A stretch of 64,000 nucleotides of DNA from Simmondsia chinensis. Its lineage: Eukaryota > Streptophyta > Magnoliopsida > Caryophyllales > Simmondsiaceae. The stretch spans positions 24,621,438 through 24,685,437 of the forward strand of contig JAGTTD010000001.1 in NCBI GenBank assembly GCA_018398585.1, read 5' to 3'. Below the pieces are notes generated by a model. The model saw only the letters and a list, made by a program, of their open reading frames with translations. It made no database searches and was not told the origin of the DNA. The position numbers were made by a program, and so were the translations under genes. Positions 43,117 through 54,978 of this stretch are shown in pieces (positions within the stretch are counted from its first letter, which is position 1; each line of letters begins with the position of its first letter).

Positions 43117-45114
43117 TGTTAGGAATGGTGTCCTGAAAATAAAAATTTGTCCGGTAAATGTTATTTTATTAATGAATAAAATTGAAGTTCCCGTCGTTTT
43201 CTTGTTAAATTTGTGTAGATGAGCAGATACACGGCATGTGATTTTCTTTTAGAAACATCCATGAGATTGGTGTATTCCCCAGACTACAATTTACATATTC
43301 GTTCTACGTGGCATATGAGATCAACCCACAGATAGACTTTGAGCAAATGGTGGATTGTTGTTTGAAAAACTTGCAGTCAAAGACAAGTTTGGACAACTTG
43401 TCTGCTAAGACTATAATGTTACACTTCAGATGACTTGTCTTGGTCATGTGGATGGTGATCCAAAAGTGTTATGTTAGAGCGTTTAATAAGATTGACACAC
43501 TGAGTTCACCACGTGAGTTACTTGTTTCTAGACTACTATCGGAGATGAGTGACTCATGTTGTACTATTTGAACAATGTCTCTAAATCTTGAGAGTATTCT
43601 AGACTTATGCATGGAACGTTAGTTACTTTGGTGTACTATAAGTGAGGTCTAGACAAATGACTGAATTCCCACGTACACTGGGTAGCTGCATGAAGTGTGA
43701 CAAGGATCACGTATTTAATATGGAATCTACAGTCTTTTATGAGATATAAATGTCCGTTTAGTTGATTCGCAAGTGTTAGAATGATTAGGAAGCTTTGGCT
43801 CAAGTGTTCCAGGTGTTCGACATTTGGAATTTATGTTGTGATTATAGTCTTGTGTAAATGAACTATTTAGTAAAGGGCAAGTCGATAACTATTGGATAGG
43901 CTATGAGAAAAATAATGGCTGTAGCTATAATTATTTTTTGTCATGGACTTCTAATGGAGGGTTTGTCTTCATCAACATAGTCTATTTGAGAATTATCGAA
44001 TAAATAGTTTAAGTCTAGAGTGCAGTAAGATTTATTTAGTGGAATTAAGTCTCATTGAATGGTAATTAATTTAACCCATTTGGAGCAAGATTTAAATTGC
44101 CTCTGAGGTCCTTGGGCAAGCCTCTATTTTTTATTGCCATCAAAAAAATAGTAAAGAAGTCAGGAGATGAATTATTTATTCATGAGATGAGTAAATTTAA
44201 CTTCACCCATGAGATGAATAAAAATTAAAAATTATAAAATAAAATAATTTTTTGAAAATTAAAATTCATAAGATGAATTTTCAAATGTGGGAAACAAAGC
44301 AAAAAAATAAAAAAATTAAAAAATTAAAAAATACAAAAACACGTTAGCGATCCACCTCTTCCCGTCTAATGAACCAGCGCACGACACCCACTGAGTATCC
44401 ACGTGCATTTGCGCAGGCCAATCACGGCCTGCCATGTGGCACATGGAAATAGGCCAGAGAAGCACATGGTTTAAATATTGCGTTTTGATTGTATTTTTAT
44501 TTGAAATGATGCATTTTGTATTTAAATTTGCGCGTCCCACATTGAACTATTGACTTCTCTTCGGTATCCTACTATAAATAGGGGTGTCGATTTTATGGTT
44601 TGGCATTGAATCCAATTCAAAATTAAAGGTTTCTGAAAGTGTTGACTTTCGGAGACATAACTCCGGAGAAGAGTTTCCATTGAAAATTTTTCTTTCAACA
44701 GTTTAATATTTTTTGTAGTCCACTCTCCGGACGTTTTGAGGTCATTGCGTGGAAGACAGCTAGGTCTCGGTTTTCTCAGCTTTCTTGGAGTTATTATTTT
44801 TTTGGTTTTCATATTGTAGAGCAATTCCAGCTATTCTTCTTCCCTTCTATTTTAATTTTTTTTGCTTTTCTATTTATTTGCAGTTTTTTTTATTATGCTA
44901 GTTATAGTTCATGTAATTATTATAAATGTATTAGAGTAGAGGCTTGTAGATTTAAATTAGGAATTTAAACTGTAGATTTAAATTTGGAATTTAAACTGTA
45001 GATTTAAAATTAGGAATTTTAAATCTATCTTAAGTTTAAAATTAAAAATTTTAAACCTTTCCACTGTGTTAATTTTATCAAATTAAGGAAAAGTTTTGAA
45101 ATTCATCCCTACGT
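43117..45114 (+). repeat. Solo Copia LTR 'e' (short type), opposite orientation, inside Tat protease
   Basis: On the plus strand it starts TGTTAGGAATGGTGTCCTG and ends GAAATTCATCCCTACGT (the last bases are mutated from CCCAACA). A TATA box, CTATAAATAGGGG, lies at about 44572-44584. CCCCA duplications flank it at 43112-43116 and 45115-45119. It is the only copy of this family on the plus strand here. The protease frame resumes directly on both sides, confirming the insertion point. Confidence 0.88.
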
Positions 45115-45420
45115 CCCCAATATATTCGAAGGTAAGACATCGATGACTGCACCATTATCCACCAAGACCCTATTCACCAGAATGGCATTGAATTTGGCTT
45201 TGGTGTATAGGGGCTTGATGAGTTTATTGGCACAATTAGGCCCATCAAACATCATCTTCATTATGCCAGCTGTATCATCATGCAATTTGGATGTTGGGAA
45301 AGATTTTTTAAAACACAGAGGATCAGGGTTATCTTTGGTAGCTGTTACTTTAGTTACACGCTCCACCTTGGGATCATCGTTAGATGTTATCATATCTCCC
45401 TCAAGACCCTCTTAAGTCTT
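45115..45420 (-). pseudogene. Tat protease, active-site part
   Basis: The open minus-strand frame 45109-45393 includes CANKLIKPLYTKAKFNAILV and NRVLVDNGAVIDVLPSNIL (about 45115-45175). L-V-D-N-G-A is the usual active-site form of Tat-lineage proteases, so D-N-G here is not a lesion. It precedes the block at 42601-43116. Confidence 0.83.
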
Positions 45421-47520
45421 AGTTTCCATGAACTCCAAAGGGAGGAGCAAGGCAATTCTAATATTTACCATCTCGCGGAGCGTACTAAATTGCATTTGGA
45501 CTCCTTGATCTGTTTCCTTTTAGGGCTGTCATCCGTTGGCCCATCCTTATCTTGCTTTCAAGGAGTGCCATCAATTAGAATATCCTAGTCTAGAGGTCAT
45601 TTTTTTTGGATCAACCCCTAGAGTTTGAGACTGCTCCATAGGTTGGGGGAAGTCCTCCCCGTGGAAGTCATTCTCAATGTCAGCAGTGGTAAAATATTTG
45701 GGCTTAGTTGTTTGATCTTCAACATCCGTACGCTCAGGTTGCTTACCCTTGTGGTCCCTGCCTTCTTTTTCAAAGAGCCTAGTTAAACAAGTATTGCGTA
45801 GAGCCCTTTGTTGAGCTGCTTACTGCAGCTGCCTCCTCTTCTGAGTTTGTGCAAAACTGAAGGAACTAGCATCCGCTTGACTGAGGTGGTCTCTCCTCCA
45901 AACATTACCAAAACAGACCACAGAAGGCTGGTGCCCTGACTGTCATGGTCCCTTGCTAGCGTTCACGTCTAGTAGGTGGTAATTCGGATTTCTCCTTGGG
46001 TGCCCAGCCCTCGTAATGATCTGGGCCTTTAATGTAAGACCTGAAGGAGGTCCGATCAATGATTTCTTCATTGAGGGTGCCAACGTTTTTAGTGGATAAA
46101 GGCTGCTTCATTCAAACACTAACTTGTGGCCACAACTCCCACTAAAATCAAGTGTAAGGCACATGGGTTTCTTCGATGCCAACTTCTTTGTAGTAATGGC
46201 GGATTGCCAATGGTGGTCAGTGAGAATTCCCATGGCTAACTCTTCTTCCTTAAAGAGGAGAATAACTCCTTCCACTAATTGTTTCTTCAAGGACCTGTTG
46301 AATGTGGCATATTCGTGTATTGAATGTTTAGCTATTATGTGCCACTTGTAGAAATCTTCTGAAAATACCACCAAAGTTCTGGGAAACCTGAGTATCCCCA
46401 ACTCTAGTATCCTATTAAACACGGTGTTGGCTATAGCCAGACTGTCTTTGTCTCTACCCATCCTGCACAAAGATCTGCCAATAGTTTGGCTGTTATGGGA
46501 GCTATAAGGTTCTGCTACCTCTACTATATTGACATGGGCATGACAAGGGAAAGTGTCTTTGTCGACGGCAGTTTGTCCTTCCCCTAGGAAGATCCATTCC
46601 CTTGCCTCTAGGGCTTCCTGAACCACGCTCCTAAAGATCACACTGTTCTTTATCGAATGGGTCAACGAATCGTGTCATTTACAATATACCTTCTCCTTAG
46701 TGAAATTCGGGTTAGGCTTTCAATGTTTACCCTTAATCTTGAGTTCGTTATTTACCTCAAGCTAATTGAATATTACATTGGCTCTTCAGAGGCCAAATGA
46801 GTATTTTCTCAAGTCTTGTGACTCATAAGATTTCTTGGCTTTGATTTCTTTCTTGACCAAAGGATTGGAAACCATAGGAGGTCCCTTAATGTATTCAGCG
46901 ATGTCAATCTATTAAGGAGGATCTTCATCCTTTTTTAATAAATCGTGTATGTAAGTCCCATACACACTATTTTTCTTAAGGCTTTCTTCTTTTAAGATGG
47001 CTTCATATCTAGCGGAACATTACTTCTTCCTAAATTTAATGTCCAAGCCAATCAAGGCTAGCTTGGTGTATTCAACCTTAGGAATGGCTACAGTGCACTT
47101 TAGCTTGGCTCTTTTGTACTAGTTAATTTAGTCTTGCACTGATTCACCTCGCTTTTGTTTCATTTGAGCTAAGTCATACATGAAAGTTCCTAGTTCAATT
47201 CTTTGGAACTAAGCTTAGAATTCCCTAGCCAGGCCATCCCAATAGTAAATGAAATTAGGAGGTAGGCCAATGTACCAATGCAAAGCGGTCCCTATTAAAC
47301 AACTAGGGAACAACTTAAGCTTAAAATGTTGATTTATAGCTGCTTCTCGACACTGGCAATTGAACCTTGCCAAGTGCTTGAGGGTAGACACAGTTCCTTC
47401 TCTTGAGAAAAGCGTAAACTTGGGTATTTTGTATCCTTGACAAAAAGGGTAATCCTTATCTATGTAGTCAGGGTAAGATATACTATAAAAGGGTCTATTG
47501 ACCCTTGCGAGGTCTCACCT
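45421..47520 (-). pseudogene. Tat Gag, central and C-terminal part
   Basis: The minus strand reads YPFCQGYKIPKFTLFSREGT (about 47395-47455), STLKHLARFNCQCREAAI, KLKLFPSCLIGTALHWYIGL and PPNFIYYWDGLA (about 47235-47330), the retrotransposon gag capsid signature. LALIGLDIKF follows, and later the open 185-codon frame 46108-46665 starting MTHSIKNSVIFRSVVQEALE. HDSLTHSIKNC-type sequence is typical of the Gag C-terminus in this lineage. Several stops occur between 46666 and 47440. The N-terminal part lies beyond the 47521-52089 insert. Confidence 0.82.
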
Positions 47521-47675
47521 ATACATTCATTTAATAACAGTGATAAGTCCAATTTAGTATATAATTATTCATATCAATTAGGTTCATTTTCTAACTATTT
47601 TACATTAAATTTTTATCGCTTTTAATCGCTTTTGCTCTTTTCGCATCTATTGCTATTTTTTTGCACAAACACTCA

Positions 47676-48674
47676 TGTTATGTCAAGGAAGTCATCTATG
47701 ACCGGAATTGGAAACTTGTCTTTTACGATCAAAGCATTCAAACGGCGCTAATTGATGCACATTCAGGCCGTCCCATCCTTCTTCTTAACAAGGATTACGG
47801 GTGAGGCAAAAGGACTTCGGCTCGGTCTAATGAAGCTCAAATGAAGAAGCTCCTCCACTTGTCTTTCTATTTCAGCCTTTTGGCCATGAGGATACCGATA
47901 TGGCCTAATTTTGAACGGATCGGCATCTCCACATAAGGGTATAGCATGATCCACACTCCTTTGGGGTGGAAGACTCTTTGGCTCCTCAAAGATGTCCCCA
48001 AAGTCGTTGATCAAGGACTGCACATCAGGAAGTAGGTCTTGCTGCACCATAACCAAACCAATCATGAACAAGTGCCCGATCCATTGGATCGCCTTCTTTT
48101 TAATTCCGCTTTGCACTCCCTTAGCTTCAATCAATTTGAGCTGAGCTTCCTCGGACATGCCTTGCAAGGACACTTTGACACCATGAACCTCGAATGCCAT
48201 GGTCATTTTGTCAAAATCAAATACAACCGGGTTGAAGGTTCTCATCCAATCGACCCCGAGCACCATATCGCAACCACCCAAAGGAATAACTCTAAAGTCA
48301 AAAGTGAATTGATGGTTTTGTATAGACCTTGGGAATGCTATGAACTTATTTTGAGTTGTTAAGGAGTTACCATTAGCCGCCATTACCGACAAAGGGTGTG
48401 TTTTCGTCACTTTGTGCTTGATCTTCTTAAGCAACTTTGGGTCAACGAAACTGTGAGTGCTTCCACTATCAACGAGACTAATAATGGAGTGTTTTCTAGC
48501 CCGCCCCTTGATTTTGATTGTGTTATGAGCTCCACTTCCGGTTAGAGCTTTCATGAAAATCTCGACCTCATCTTCGCTTGAGTTTCCTTGAGAAATGCAT
48601 TCGATTTCATCTGCATCTGCATCTGAATCGGTACTGTCATTTTTAGCAGGGACTTGGACTCCTTTTGCATACAT
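47676..48674 (-). pseudogene. G4 protease and N-terminal reverse transcriptase
   Basis: A continuous 303-codon frame holds acidic linker sequence, then SIISLVDSGSTHSFVDPKLL with an intact D-S-G active site (about residues 66-85). CDMVLGVDWMRTFNPVVFDF follows at about 134-153. The RT entry SLPPQRSVDHAIPL lies near 239-252 and VILVKKKDGTA closes the frame at a stop at 47763. Beyond it MCIN, a stop, RRLNALIVKDKFPIPVIDD is readable before truncation. Just upstream (about 48680-48730) the knuckle CFRCNQPYQPGHRY has its last cysteine changed to tyrosine. Confidence 0.88.
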
Positions 48675-48782
48675 AAGTGCTTGTGATTTGTACCTATGTC
48701 CGGGCTGGTAAGGCTGGTTGCAACGAAAACAAAGCCTCGCTAAGATTCTGTCACTGTTTTTGATGCTGAAATTTTTGTTCTG

Positions 48783-50042
48783 CTACTGCAAGTGTCTCGG
48801 TTTACTGCTGAGCTGCTTCCCTTTTTCATGTGAAGGGACTTGAGTTGCCTCTATCAAATTTGCCTTGTTGTAAGCACTTGACAAAGTCTTAGGACCAATG
48901 GCTTTCACCATGTTTTTGATCCTAGGCTTAAGCCCACTCACAAAGCACGAGATATAATAGGATTCCGCATCTTCGGGAGCAATGGCCAGAACTGACATCA
49001 AATTGGCTCTCAAATTCTCAAATCTAAGCATGTATTCTCTCACACTTGATGTTTGGGCCAACTTGTTGAAGTTATCCACAACATCCGTTGATTCTTCTTC
49101 TCCATACCATTCACACATCTCTTCTACGAATTGGCCCCAAGAAAGATGTGGTTTGCTTTTGAACAAACTATAGTACCAAATCTCATGATCACCATGAAGA
49201 TGGACTGCGGCCAGCTGAAGTTTTTCCTCCTCAGGAATGTTGTAATATAAGAAGTATCGATCACACCTCCTAAGCCACGATTCCGGCTGCTTTCCATCAA
49301 ATGGATCGATTTCTACCCTTGGCTGCCTATAAGAGCCACTTTTACCCCAATTTGTGTTGTCATTAGTCATGGTTCTATGCTGGAATTGACGATCAGGTGG
49401 TCTATCCCAATGTTCGAAATCATTGGCAGCAATATTTTGATGCATAACAGAATTGTGCGGCCAGTTGTTATGATCTGAATTTTCAACGTATGATCTATAA
49501 TTTAGAGGTCCAGAAGCACGATCTGGAATTTCTATATTAATTTCAAGTCGAACGGATTGTTTTTCAGCTGATCTAATGTCAATTGATGATCCAACAGCAG
49601 GTTGCATCATAGGAGATTTACCTCGAGTTCGCACTCTTTCATCAGACTTGTCTGCACTAGCTTACTACTGATATGCTTCAGCTAATCGGTGTATCTGACT
49701 CGTAGGCTTAAGGATGGCTTTGACACTCGATTCACCTTGCTCGTTAACTTGATCTTGCAAGTGCTCAGTTTTTTCTTTAATCTGCTTCAAGCAGTCATGT
49801 ACTTTCGCATCCTTTGCATCCTTGTCCAACAACAATGCCAGAATTTGATCCATCTTGTGATTAAAACCTTGCTGTAACTCGTGAAGGTCTTCTTTAGTAG
49901 CATTTTGAGGACCGATCGTTGCATTTCCAGTAACAGCAGCTATGAAATCCAAATTTTGACCGGTTACATTTGTTCCACCAGCGCCACACCTGGTTCTTAC
50001 ACCATCGGCCATAATTTTTCCTAATTTTGCTAGGTTAATCAA
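48783..50042 (-). pseudogene. G4 Gag
   Basis: ATG at 50042 starts MINLAKLGKIMADGVRTRCG; MADGVRTR may be the real start. The first frame runs 125 codons with a coiled-coil-like KIKEKTEHLQDQV region. Two adjacent stops (49660-49665) follow, then a 283-codon frame. That frame includes the capsid signature ESWLRRCDRYFLYYNIPEEE (about residues 118-137), HLHGDHEIWYYSLF, FVEEMCEWYGEEES, SSVREYMLRFENLRANLMSV and YYISCFVSGLKPRIKNMVKA. The frame ends at 48783 with TAG. It is nearly complete and close to functional in length. Confidence 0.9.
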
Positions 50043-50061
50043 TTAAGTAATTGTTAAACCA

Positions 50062-50075
50062 GCTCTGATACCAAT
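50062..50075 (-). promoter_or_regulatory. G4 primer-binding site
   Basis: The minus strand reads AATTGGTATCAGAGC directly after the LTR end GGAAGCTAACA, the initiator tRNA-Met type site. Confidence 0.87.
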
Positions 50076-50486
50076 TGTTAGCTTCCAAAATTGAATTTGG
50101 AAGTCTAACCTTGTAGAAGAGAGTTTGAGATGAGAAAAGAAGGGAAGGGGATGAGAAATTAGAGAAAGGAGATGAGAATTAGAGAATTTCCCTTAGGAAT
50201 AAGATTTCATTTAATTGGATAATGCAAATACACCTTTAAGTTCCAAATATATACACAATTGAAAGCAAAGAAAATTGATCTAACTACCAACTAGAACTCC
50301 CGCCAAAACCCTCATTTGTAACCGATTTTCCCGCCAGGTGCAGGTCAGGAGCTGCACATGTGTACCGTGGGAAATTCTGCAGTTTTGTGGCACTCTTAAG
50401 TTGTTATTACATCATATAAGACTCTAATTAAAAGTAATACAAAGAAATTAAAATTCATTACAAGTAAAATATATTAATTTGTAACA
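50076..50486 (-). repeat. G4 5' LTR
   Basis: The minus strand starts TGTTACAAATTAATATA at 50486 and ends GGAAGCTAACA at 50076 (411 bp, TG...CA). A TATA-like GTGTATATATTTGG lies near 50246-50260, with a CT-rich leader downstream, as in G1 and G5. Confidence 0.85.
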
Positions 50487-51596
50487 CTACGGTGCAGCTA
50501 CAACGTCGATTAAGCCTTGCTATGAAGGAGGTGGTAAGGAAAGAAGTTGCCACATTATTAGATGACTGGATCATTTATTCCATATCTAATAGTATGTGAG
50601 TAAGTCCAATGCAAATAGTTCCAAATAAAGGAGGAATAACCATAGCAGAAAATGGAACAATGAGCTCATCTCTACTTGGACTGTCATAGGGTGGAGGGTA
50701 TGTATGGATTACATGAACTTAATGATGTCACCCTGAAAGACCATTTTCCCTTACCGTTAATTGATCAAATGTTAGAAGAACTTGCTGGCCATTCATATTA
50801 CTGTTTCCTTGATGGTTATTCAAGATAAAACCAAATTACCAGAGCATCGGAAGATTAGGAAAAGACCACTCTTACTTGTCCTTATGGTAACTTTGCCTAT
50901 AGGAGAATGCTTTTTGGATTATGCAATGCTCCTACCACATTTCAACGGTATATGATGGCAATCGTTAGTGACATGGATGATTTTTCAGTCTTTGGTGCCT
51001 CATTTGATGATTGTTTAGCGAATGTCTTTGTACTTTTACAAAGATGCACTGACACTAATCTTGTTTTGAATTGAGAGAAATGTCATTTCATGGTAAAGGA
51101 AGAAATTGTGTTAGGGCGTATGATTTTGAAAAAGGGAATTGAGGTTGATAGACCAAAAACCGAAGTGATGGAGTGATTACCACCCCCTACTAATGTTAAG
51201 GGCATTTGAAGTTTCTTGGGTCATGCAGGTTTCTATAGAAGGTTTATTAAAGACTTCTCCATGATCACCAAAGCCTCTTTGACATTTATTGATGAAGAAT
51301 GTCCCTTTTAACTTTAATAGTGATTGTATGCATGCCTTTGAAACTTTGAAGGGAAAACTAGCATTAGCACCAATACTCGTAGCACCCAATTGGGCCTTGC
51401 ACTTTTAACTTATGTGCAATGCTAGTGACTATGCAATAGGGGGTGTGCTAGGGCAATGAAGGAACAAAAATTTGCATGTAATTTACTATGCTAGTAAGAC
51501 TTTAACAGAAGCACATGTTAACTATGCTACCACCGAGAACGAATTACTAGCGGTTGTTTTTGCATTTTAAAATTTTCATTCTTACTTGCTAAAGTG
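50487..51596 (+). pseudogene. Athila-lineage Gypsy reverse transcriptase and RNase H fragment
   Basis: The plus strand reads MKEVVRKEVATLLDDWIIYS (50523-50582), VPNKGGITIAENGTMSS, KDHFPLPLIDQMLEELAGHS (about 50739-50800), YYCFLDGYS, TCPYGNFAYRRMLFGLCNAP (about 50875-50935) and DFSVFGASFDDCLANVFVLL. Then come KCHFMVKEEIVLG, PPPTNVKGI and FLGHAGFYRRFIKDFSMITK. The block before MDDFSVFG lacks about eight residues, so the polymerase box is damaged. RNase H is traced to FHSYLLK at 51596. These phrases are typical of Athila elements. No LTR is attached. Confidence 0.87.
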
Positions 51597-52089
51597 ATAA
51601 ACACCACAAATTGAGTGAATGCAAGAGAGAGATTAACACGATTTATGTGGTCTTAAGTAAAAGCCATGAATCTTCAAAAATCTTTTCTAATTTAAATTCA
51701 TGCAAGAGATCGATGAGTTAATATGTAAATGAGCATACTAAATGTTGCTTGAGAGAGAATATTTATTAAACTGGGGTTTTCGACCATTAACATGTAATAA
51801 CAACTTCAATATCGACGTATCGGTGCAACTAGGTGAAATCAGATGCATTGGATCTTATTAAATCATTAAACTCATCTAAAATTAGAAACCTTTTCATAAA
51901 AATTGGTAAACATTTAGTTCTTTTTCGTTTTGTTTTGTTTCATACCAAAAATCTAAAATTTCGGTCTTTCAAATAGTGCTGAAACTACTAATTTTGGTAC
52001 TCACTCAATAATCAAACCTCGTGGGATGATACTTTGCTCATTTTCTATTACTTAATATGACTTGGTGCACTAGCTAAGCAACTACCAAG
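51597..52089. other. Unassigned non-coding part of the 47521-52089 insert
   Basis: No frame is recognisable. The end CAAACCTCGTGGGATGATAC followed by TTGGTGCACTAGC (about 52012-52075) resembles the leader or LTR-end phrase of some plant Gypsy elements (CCTCGTGGGATTCGA...), so this may be Athila-type non-coding sequence. That is a guess. Tat gag resumes at about 52090. Confidence 0.4.
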
Positions 52090-52981
52090 TAGGCCTCAAA
52101 GAGCGACCAATTGGTCCAAGTGAGGAAGGTTAGGCACATGATTATTTGCTTGCCATTGCCCCCTAATGGGTGAGGATCTTGAAGAGGGATCTACAGGATA
52201 CCTCCGAGCACCCATCACATTTATGTAAGGCAATGGTGGTTGCCCCCCAGACCCGAGGTAACCACCATTATGATTTTGGCTATGTGTTTGGTTGGCCTGG
52301 AAGTATATTATAGCAAAACCCGGGTTATATGGTATGCCTGATGGTGCACTAATATTAGCAAGCTGTCTGTTCATCCTTGCTTGATCATTCCTCGAGTTAT
52401 AATCTTGAGGACATGGGTGTTAGCTTGCCCACTAGTGCGATAAGGATGAAAAGGTCTAGGGAGGAAGGTCCGGTCCCCAGCAGTGGGTACCTGTCCTTGC
52501 ATTCCCATTTTAAGGCCTTGAGTGGGCCTTGAGGAAACCTCTCCTACTTGAGGAGGGCATGAACGGTTATGTCCTCTAGTTTCATGGACAGGTGACAATG
52601 GAACATTAGCGTTGAGATCCCTCAAAGCCAAAGGGAAACCCTAATTCGAAGGTCCAGCAATACCTAGGGGCATGTTGTCATTCTTATGACTAGGTTCCAA
52701 GTCTGTGACACTTAGGTTAGCCACAATTGGGTTTTCCATTCTCTCACAAAAAATGTACTCAACCTGAGCAATTGGTAATCGTGCGCTCGAAGGAGCATCA
52801 CCCGGATATCCAGTTGGGACTGACAGAAGAGGTATAGGCCTAAGTTTCCTGATGTCCTCTCTAACGACTTGAGCCAAGCCATTGTGAGTCTCAGCCCATT
52901 TAACCAAGATCGGCTCGACCTCAAATATTGTCTATCATGCCACGTCCTTAGCAATAAGGGTAGAAGTAGAAGTCAAGGTTG
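52090..52981 (-). pseudogene. Tat Gag, N-terminal linker region
   Basis: Three overlapping minus-strand frames (52641-52907, 52371-52631, 52096-52374) give WAETHNGLAQVVREDIRKLR, then IANLSVTDLEPSH-like and a proline-, glycine- and glutamine-rich region (LGSGGQPPLPYINVMGARRY). Such low-complexity N-terminal Gag regions occur in Tat elements. It is placed by position between the capsid part (45421-47520) and the Gag start beyond G5 (58861-59150). No catalytic motif is expected. Confidence 0.6.
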
Positions 52982-52986
52982 AGTTC

Positions 52987-53377
52987 TGTTAAACCTCTAG
53001 ATAAATCTTGAAGCTTAACCTTGTGAAAGAGAGAGATTAGATGAAAAGAGAAGTGAAGGAGATGAGAATATGGAGAGAATTGGATGAGGGTGAGAAAGAT
53101 CTCGAAAGAGATTAGGTTGAATTTTCATTGAATGAACTCCCATTACACATGATCTAAATACTTATATGAAGCAAGATACAATGGACTTGGACAAGCTAAT
53201 GCCCAAGCTTACAAACCAGCCTTACAAACCAGCCACCACTGTTGACTCATCTTGACCTAACTGAAACAACTAACCTTCAATCCTAATTTGGCGCCAAAAC
53301 TCCTAGCTCACAATACAAGCTATTACAAATCAAACAATTAAGCTTTATTACATAACAATCGACTTATAATCATAAAA
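52987..53377 (-). repeat. G5 3' LTR and polypurine tract
   Basis: The minus strand starts TTTTATGATTATAAGTCG (53377) and ends TAGAGGTTTAACA (52987). The purine tract CAAGGGAAGGGGAT lies at 53378-53391. The first bases are mutated from TGTTATG, as the 5' LTR shows. Confidence 0.92.
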
Positions 53378-53406
53378 ATCCCCTTCCCTTGAAAACATTC
53401 TTGTCC

Positions 53407-54978
53407 TCAAGGATTAAAAGAAGGAAATTCGCTCAACAAAAAACATCTTTCTTCCCAAGTAGTGAAAGAGTCATCCAGATTGTTCCAAGTCAGTCGAACC
53501 TCTGGTATGCTTGTGTTAATAGCTCGCATCTGCCGGGTCTCCAATACAGCTACAGGTTGCAAAGTTAATGAGCCATTTGAACCAACCTCCGGAGGTGATG
53601 AAGAGGGACTTTGTCCTTGCTTTACCTGCTTTTTGAAAAGAGAAACATGAAAAACAGAATGTATATATGAGTTAGGTGGAAGCTCGAGCTTGTCTGCCAC
53701 TTTGCAAATTCTTTCCAAGACCTTGTGAGGTCCAAAGAACCTCGCACAAAGCTTCACATTCTTCCTCACAGTAGCTGTGGACTGCCTATGAGGCTGCAAT
53801 CTCAAGTAAGCCATGTCTCCCACGTCAAAAGTTCTGTCCACTCTCTTTCGGTCGGCACAAAGCTTCATCCGGGCTTGTGGTTGATGGAGATTATCCTTCA
53901 AAAGTTGCATTTGATGCATGCTTTGCTACACTAATTCAGTAACCTCTGCCACATGTGAAACAACTCCTTGCAACATCGAAGGGGATGGTGGATCATATCC
54001 ATACAAGGCTTTAAATGGAGTAGTGCCTAGAGAAGCGTTAAAATGGGTATTGTGCCAATACTCAGCATACGACAACCACCTTCTCCATACCTTGGGATGG
54101 CTAAACACCATACTTCTAAGATATTGCTCAATGCATTGATTGACCCTTTCAGTTTGGCCATTAGTTTGTGGATGATAAGATGAGCTAAGGGCCAAGGTAG
54201 TTCCCAACAAGCTAAACAACTCCTTCCAAAAATGACTTGTGAAGAGCTTGTCCCTGTTAGAAATTATGGACTGAGGTAATCCATGTAACTTGTAAATGTT
54301 GTCAAGGAACACACGAGCCAATTTTTATGCTGTTACAGGTCGAGCTAAAGCAATTAAATGGCTGAACTTGGTGAACTGCTCAACTACTACCCAAATCACC
54401 TCTTTTCCTTCTAATTTTGGCAATCCTTTTATGAAATCCTTGCTTATGTTTTTCCATAAACCATCTGAAATAGGTAATGGTTGAAGAAGCTCTTGATATA
54501 TATGCTCTCCAAGCTTAGGTTGCTGACATACTTCACAACTTTTCACCAAATCTGTCACTGCCTTCTTCAATCCTGGCTAACTGAAATGAGCTTTGAGCCT
54601 TTGATATGTTCCTTCCACTCCTGAATGGCCACCCCATGCTGCATCATGTGAAGCACTAATAACTTGGTGTCCGAGATCAGTGGAAGTTCCAATGTACAGC
54701 TTCTCTTTGAGTCTGATAATGCCTTTAGCCACTGTCACTTCTGCACCAGAAGCTAAGTTGTCTACCTTTCTAATGCTGGAAGCTGCTATGCATTCTTGTG
54801 AAAAAGGATCATCCACATAGGACTTATGTACCTCTTCAATCCAAGGAGGTAGAATCACTGAAAGTGCCCCATAAGAGCCCTGTTCACAGTCCTCTAATTT
54901 GCGTGACAGAGCATCAGCCGCAGCATTCTCGTTTCCCTTCTTGTACTCGATGTCATAATCGAGACCCAACATCTTCAT
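53407..54978 (-). pseudogene. G5 integrase with chromodomain-like tail
   Basis: The zinc region holds HQVISASHDAAWGGHSGVEG (about 54640-54700) and CEVCQQPKLG (about 54515-54545). The core has ISKDFIKGLPKLEGKEVIWV (first Asp, about 54400-54460), then IISNRDKLFTSHFWKEL (about 54215-54270), in which the second catalytic Asp is Asn. YHPQTNGQTERVNQ keeps the Glu. The C-terminal part has FDVGDMAYLRLQPHRQST. The chromodomain-like end carries LTWNNLDDSFTTWEE (about 53440-53485). Stops at 54574, 54325 and 53926 split it into four frames. Confidence 0.9.

Larger units (their letters stand above)
47676..50486 (-). mobile_element. G4: 3'-truncated Gypsy element (5' LTR, gag, protease, start of RT)
   Basis: Minus-strand Gypsy copy with 5' LTR, primer site, gag, knuckle, protease and the first third of RT, cut at about 47676 after PIPVIDDFLD. 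It is the best-preserved coding sequence in the window: only two short stop clusters (about 49660 and 48781) interrupt about 2.3 kb. It lies within a complex insert that splits Tat gag. The 155 bp from 47521 to 47675 between its broken end and Tat gag are AT-rich and unassigned. Confidence 0.88.

Noticed and set aside
45115..45175. Tat protease D-N-G active site taken as a lesion
   Set aside because: L-V/I-D-N/G-G-A is the usual form in this lineage, so it is not evidence of inactivation.
45143..45588. Overlapping plus-strand frames near the Tat protease
   Set aside because: They mirror the minus-strand protease and have no motif of their own.
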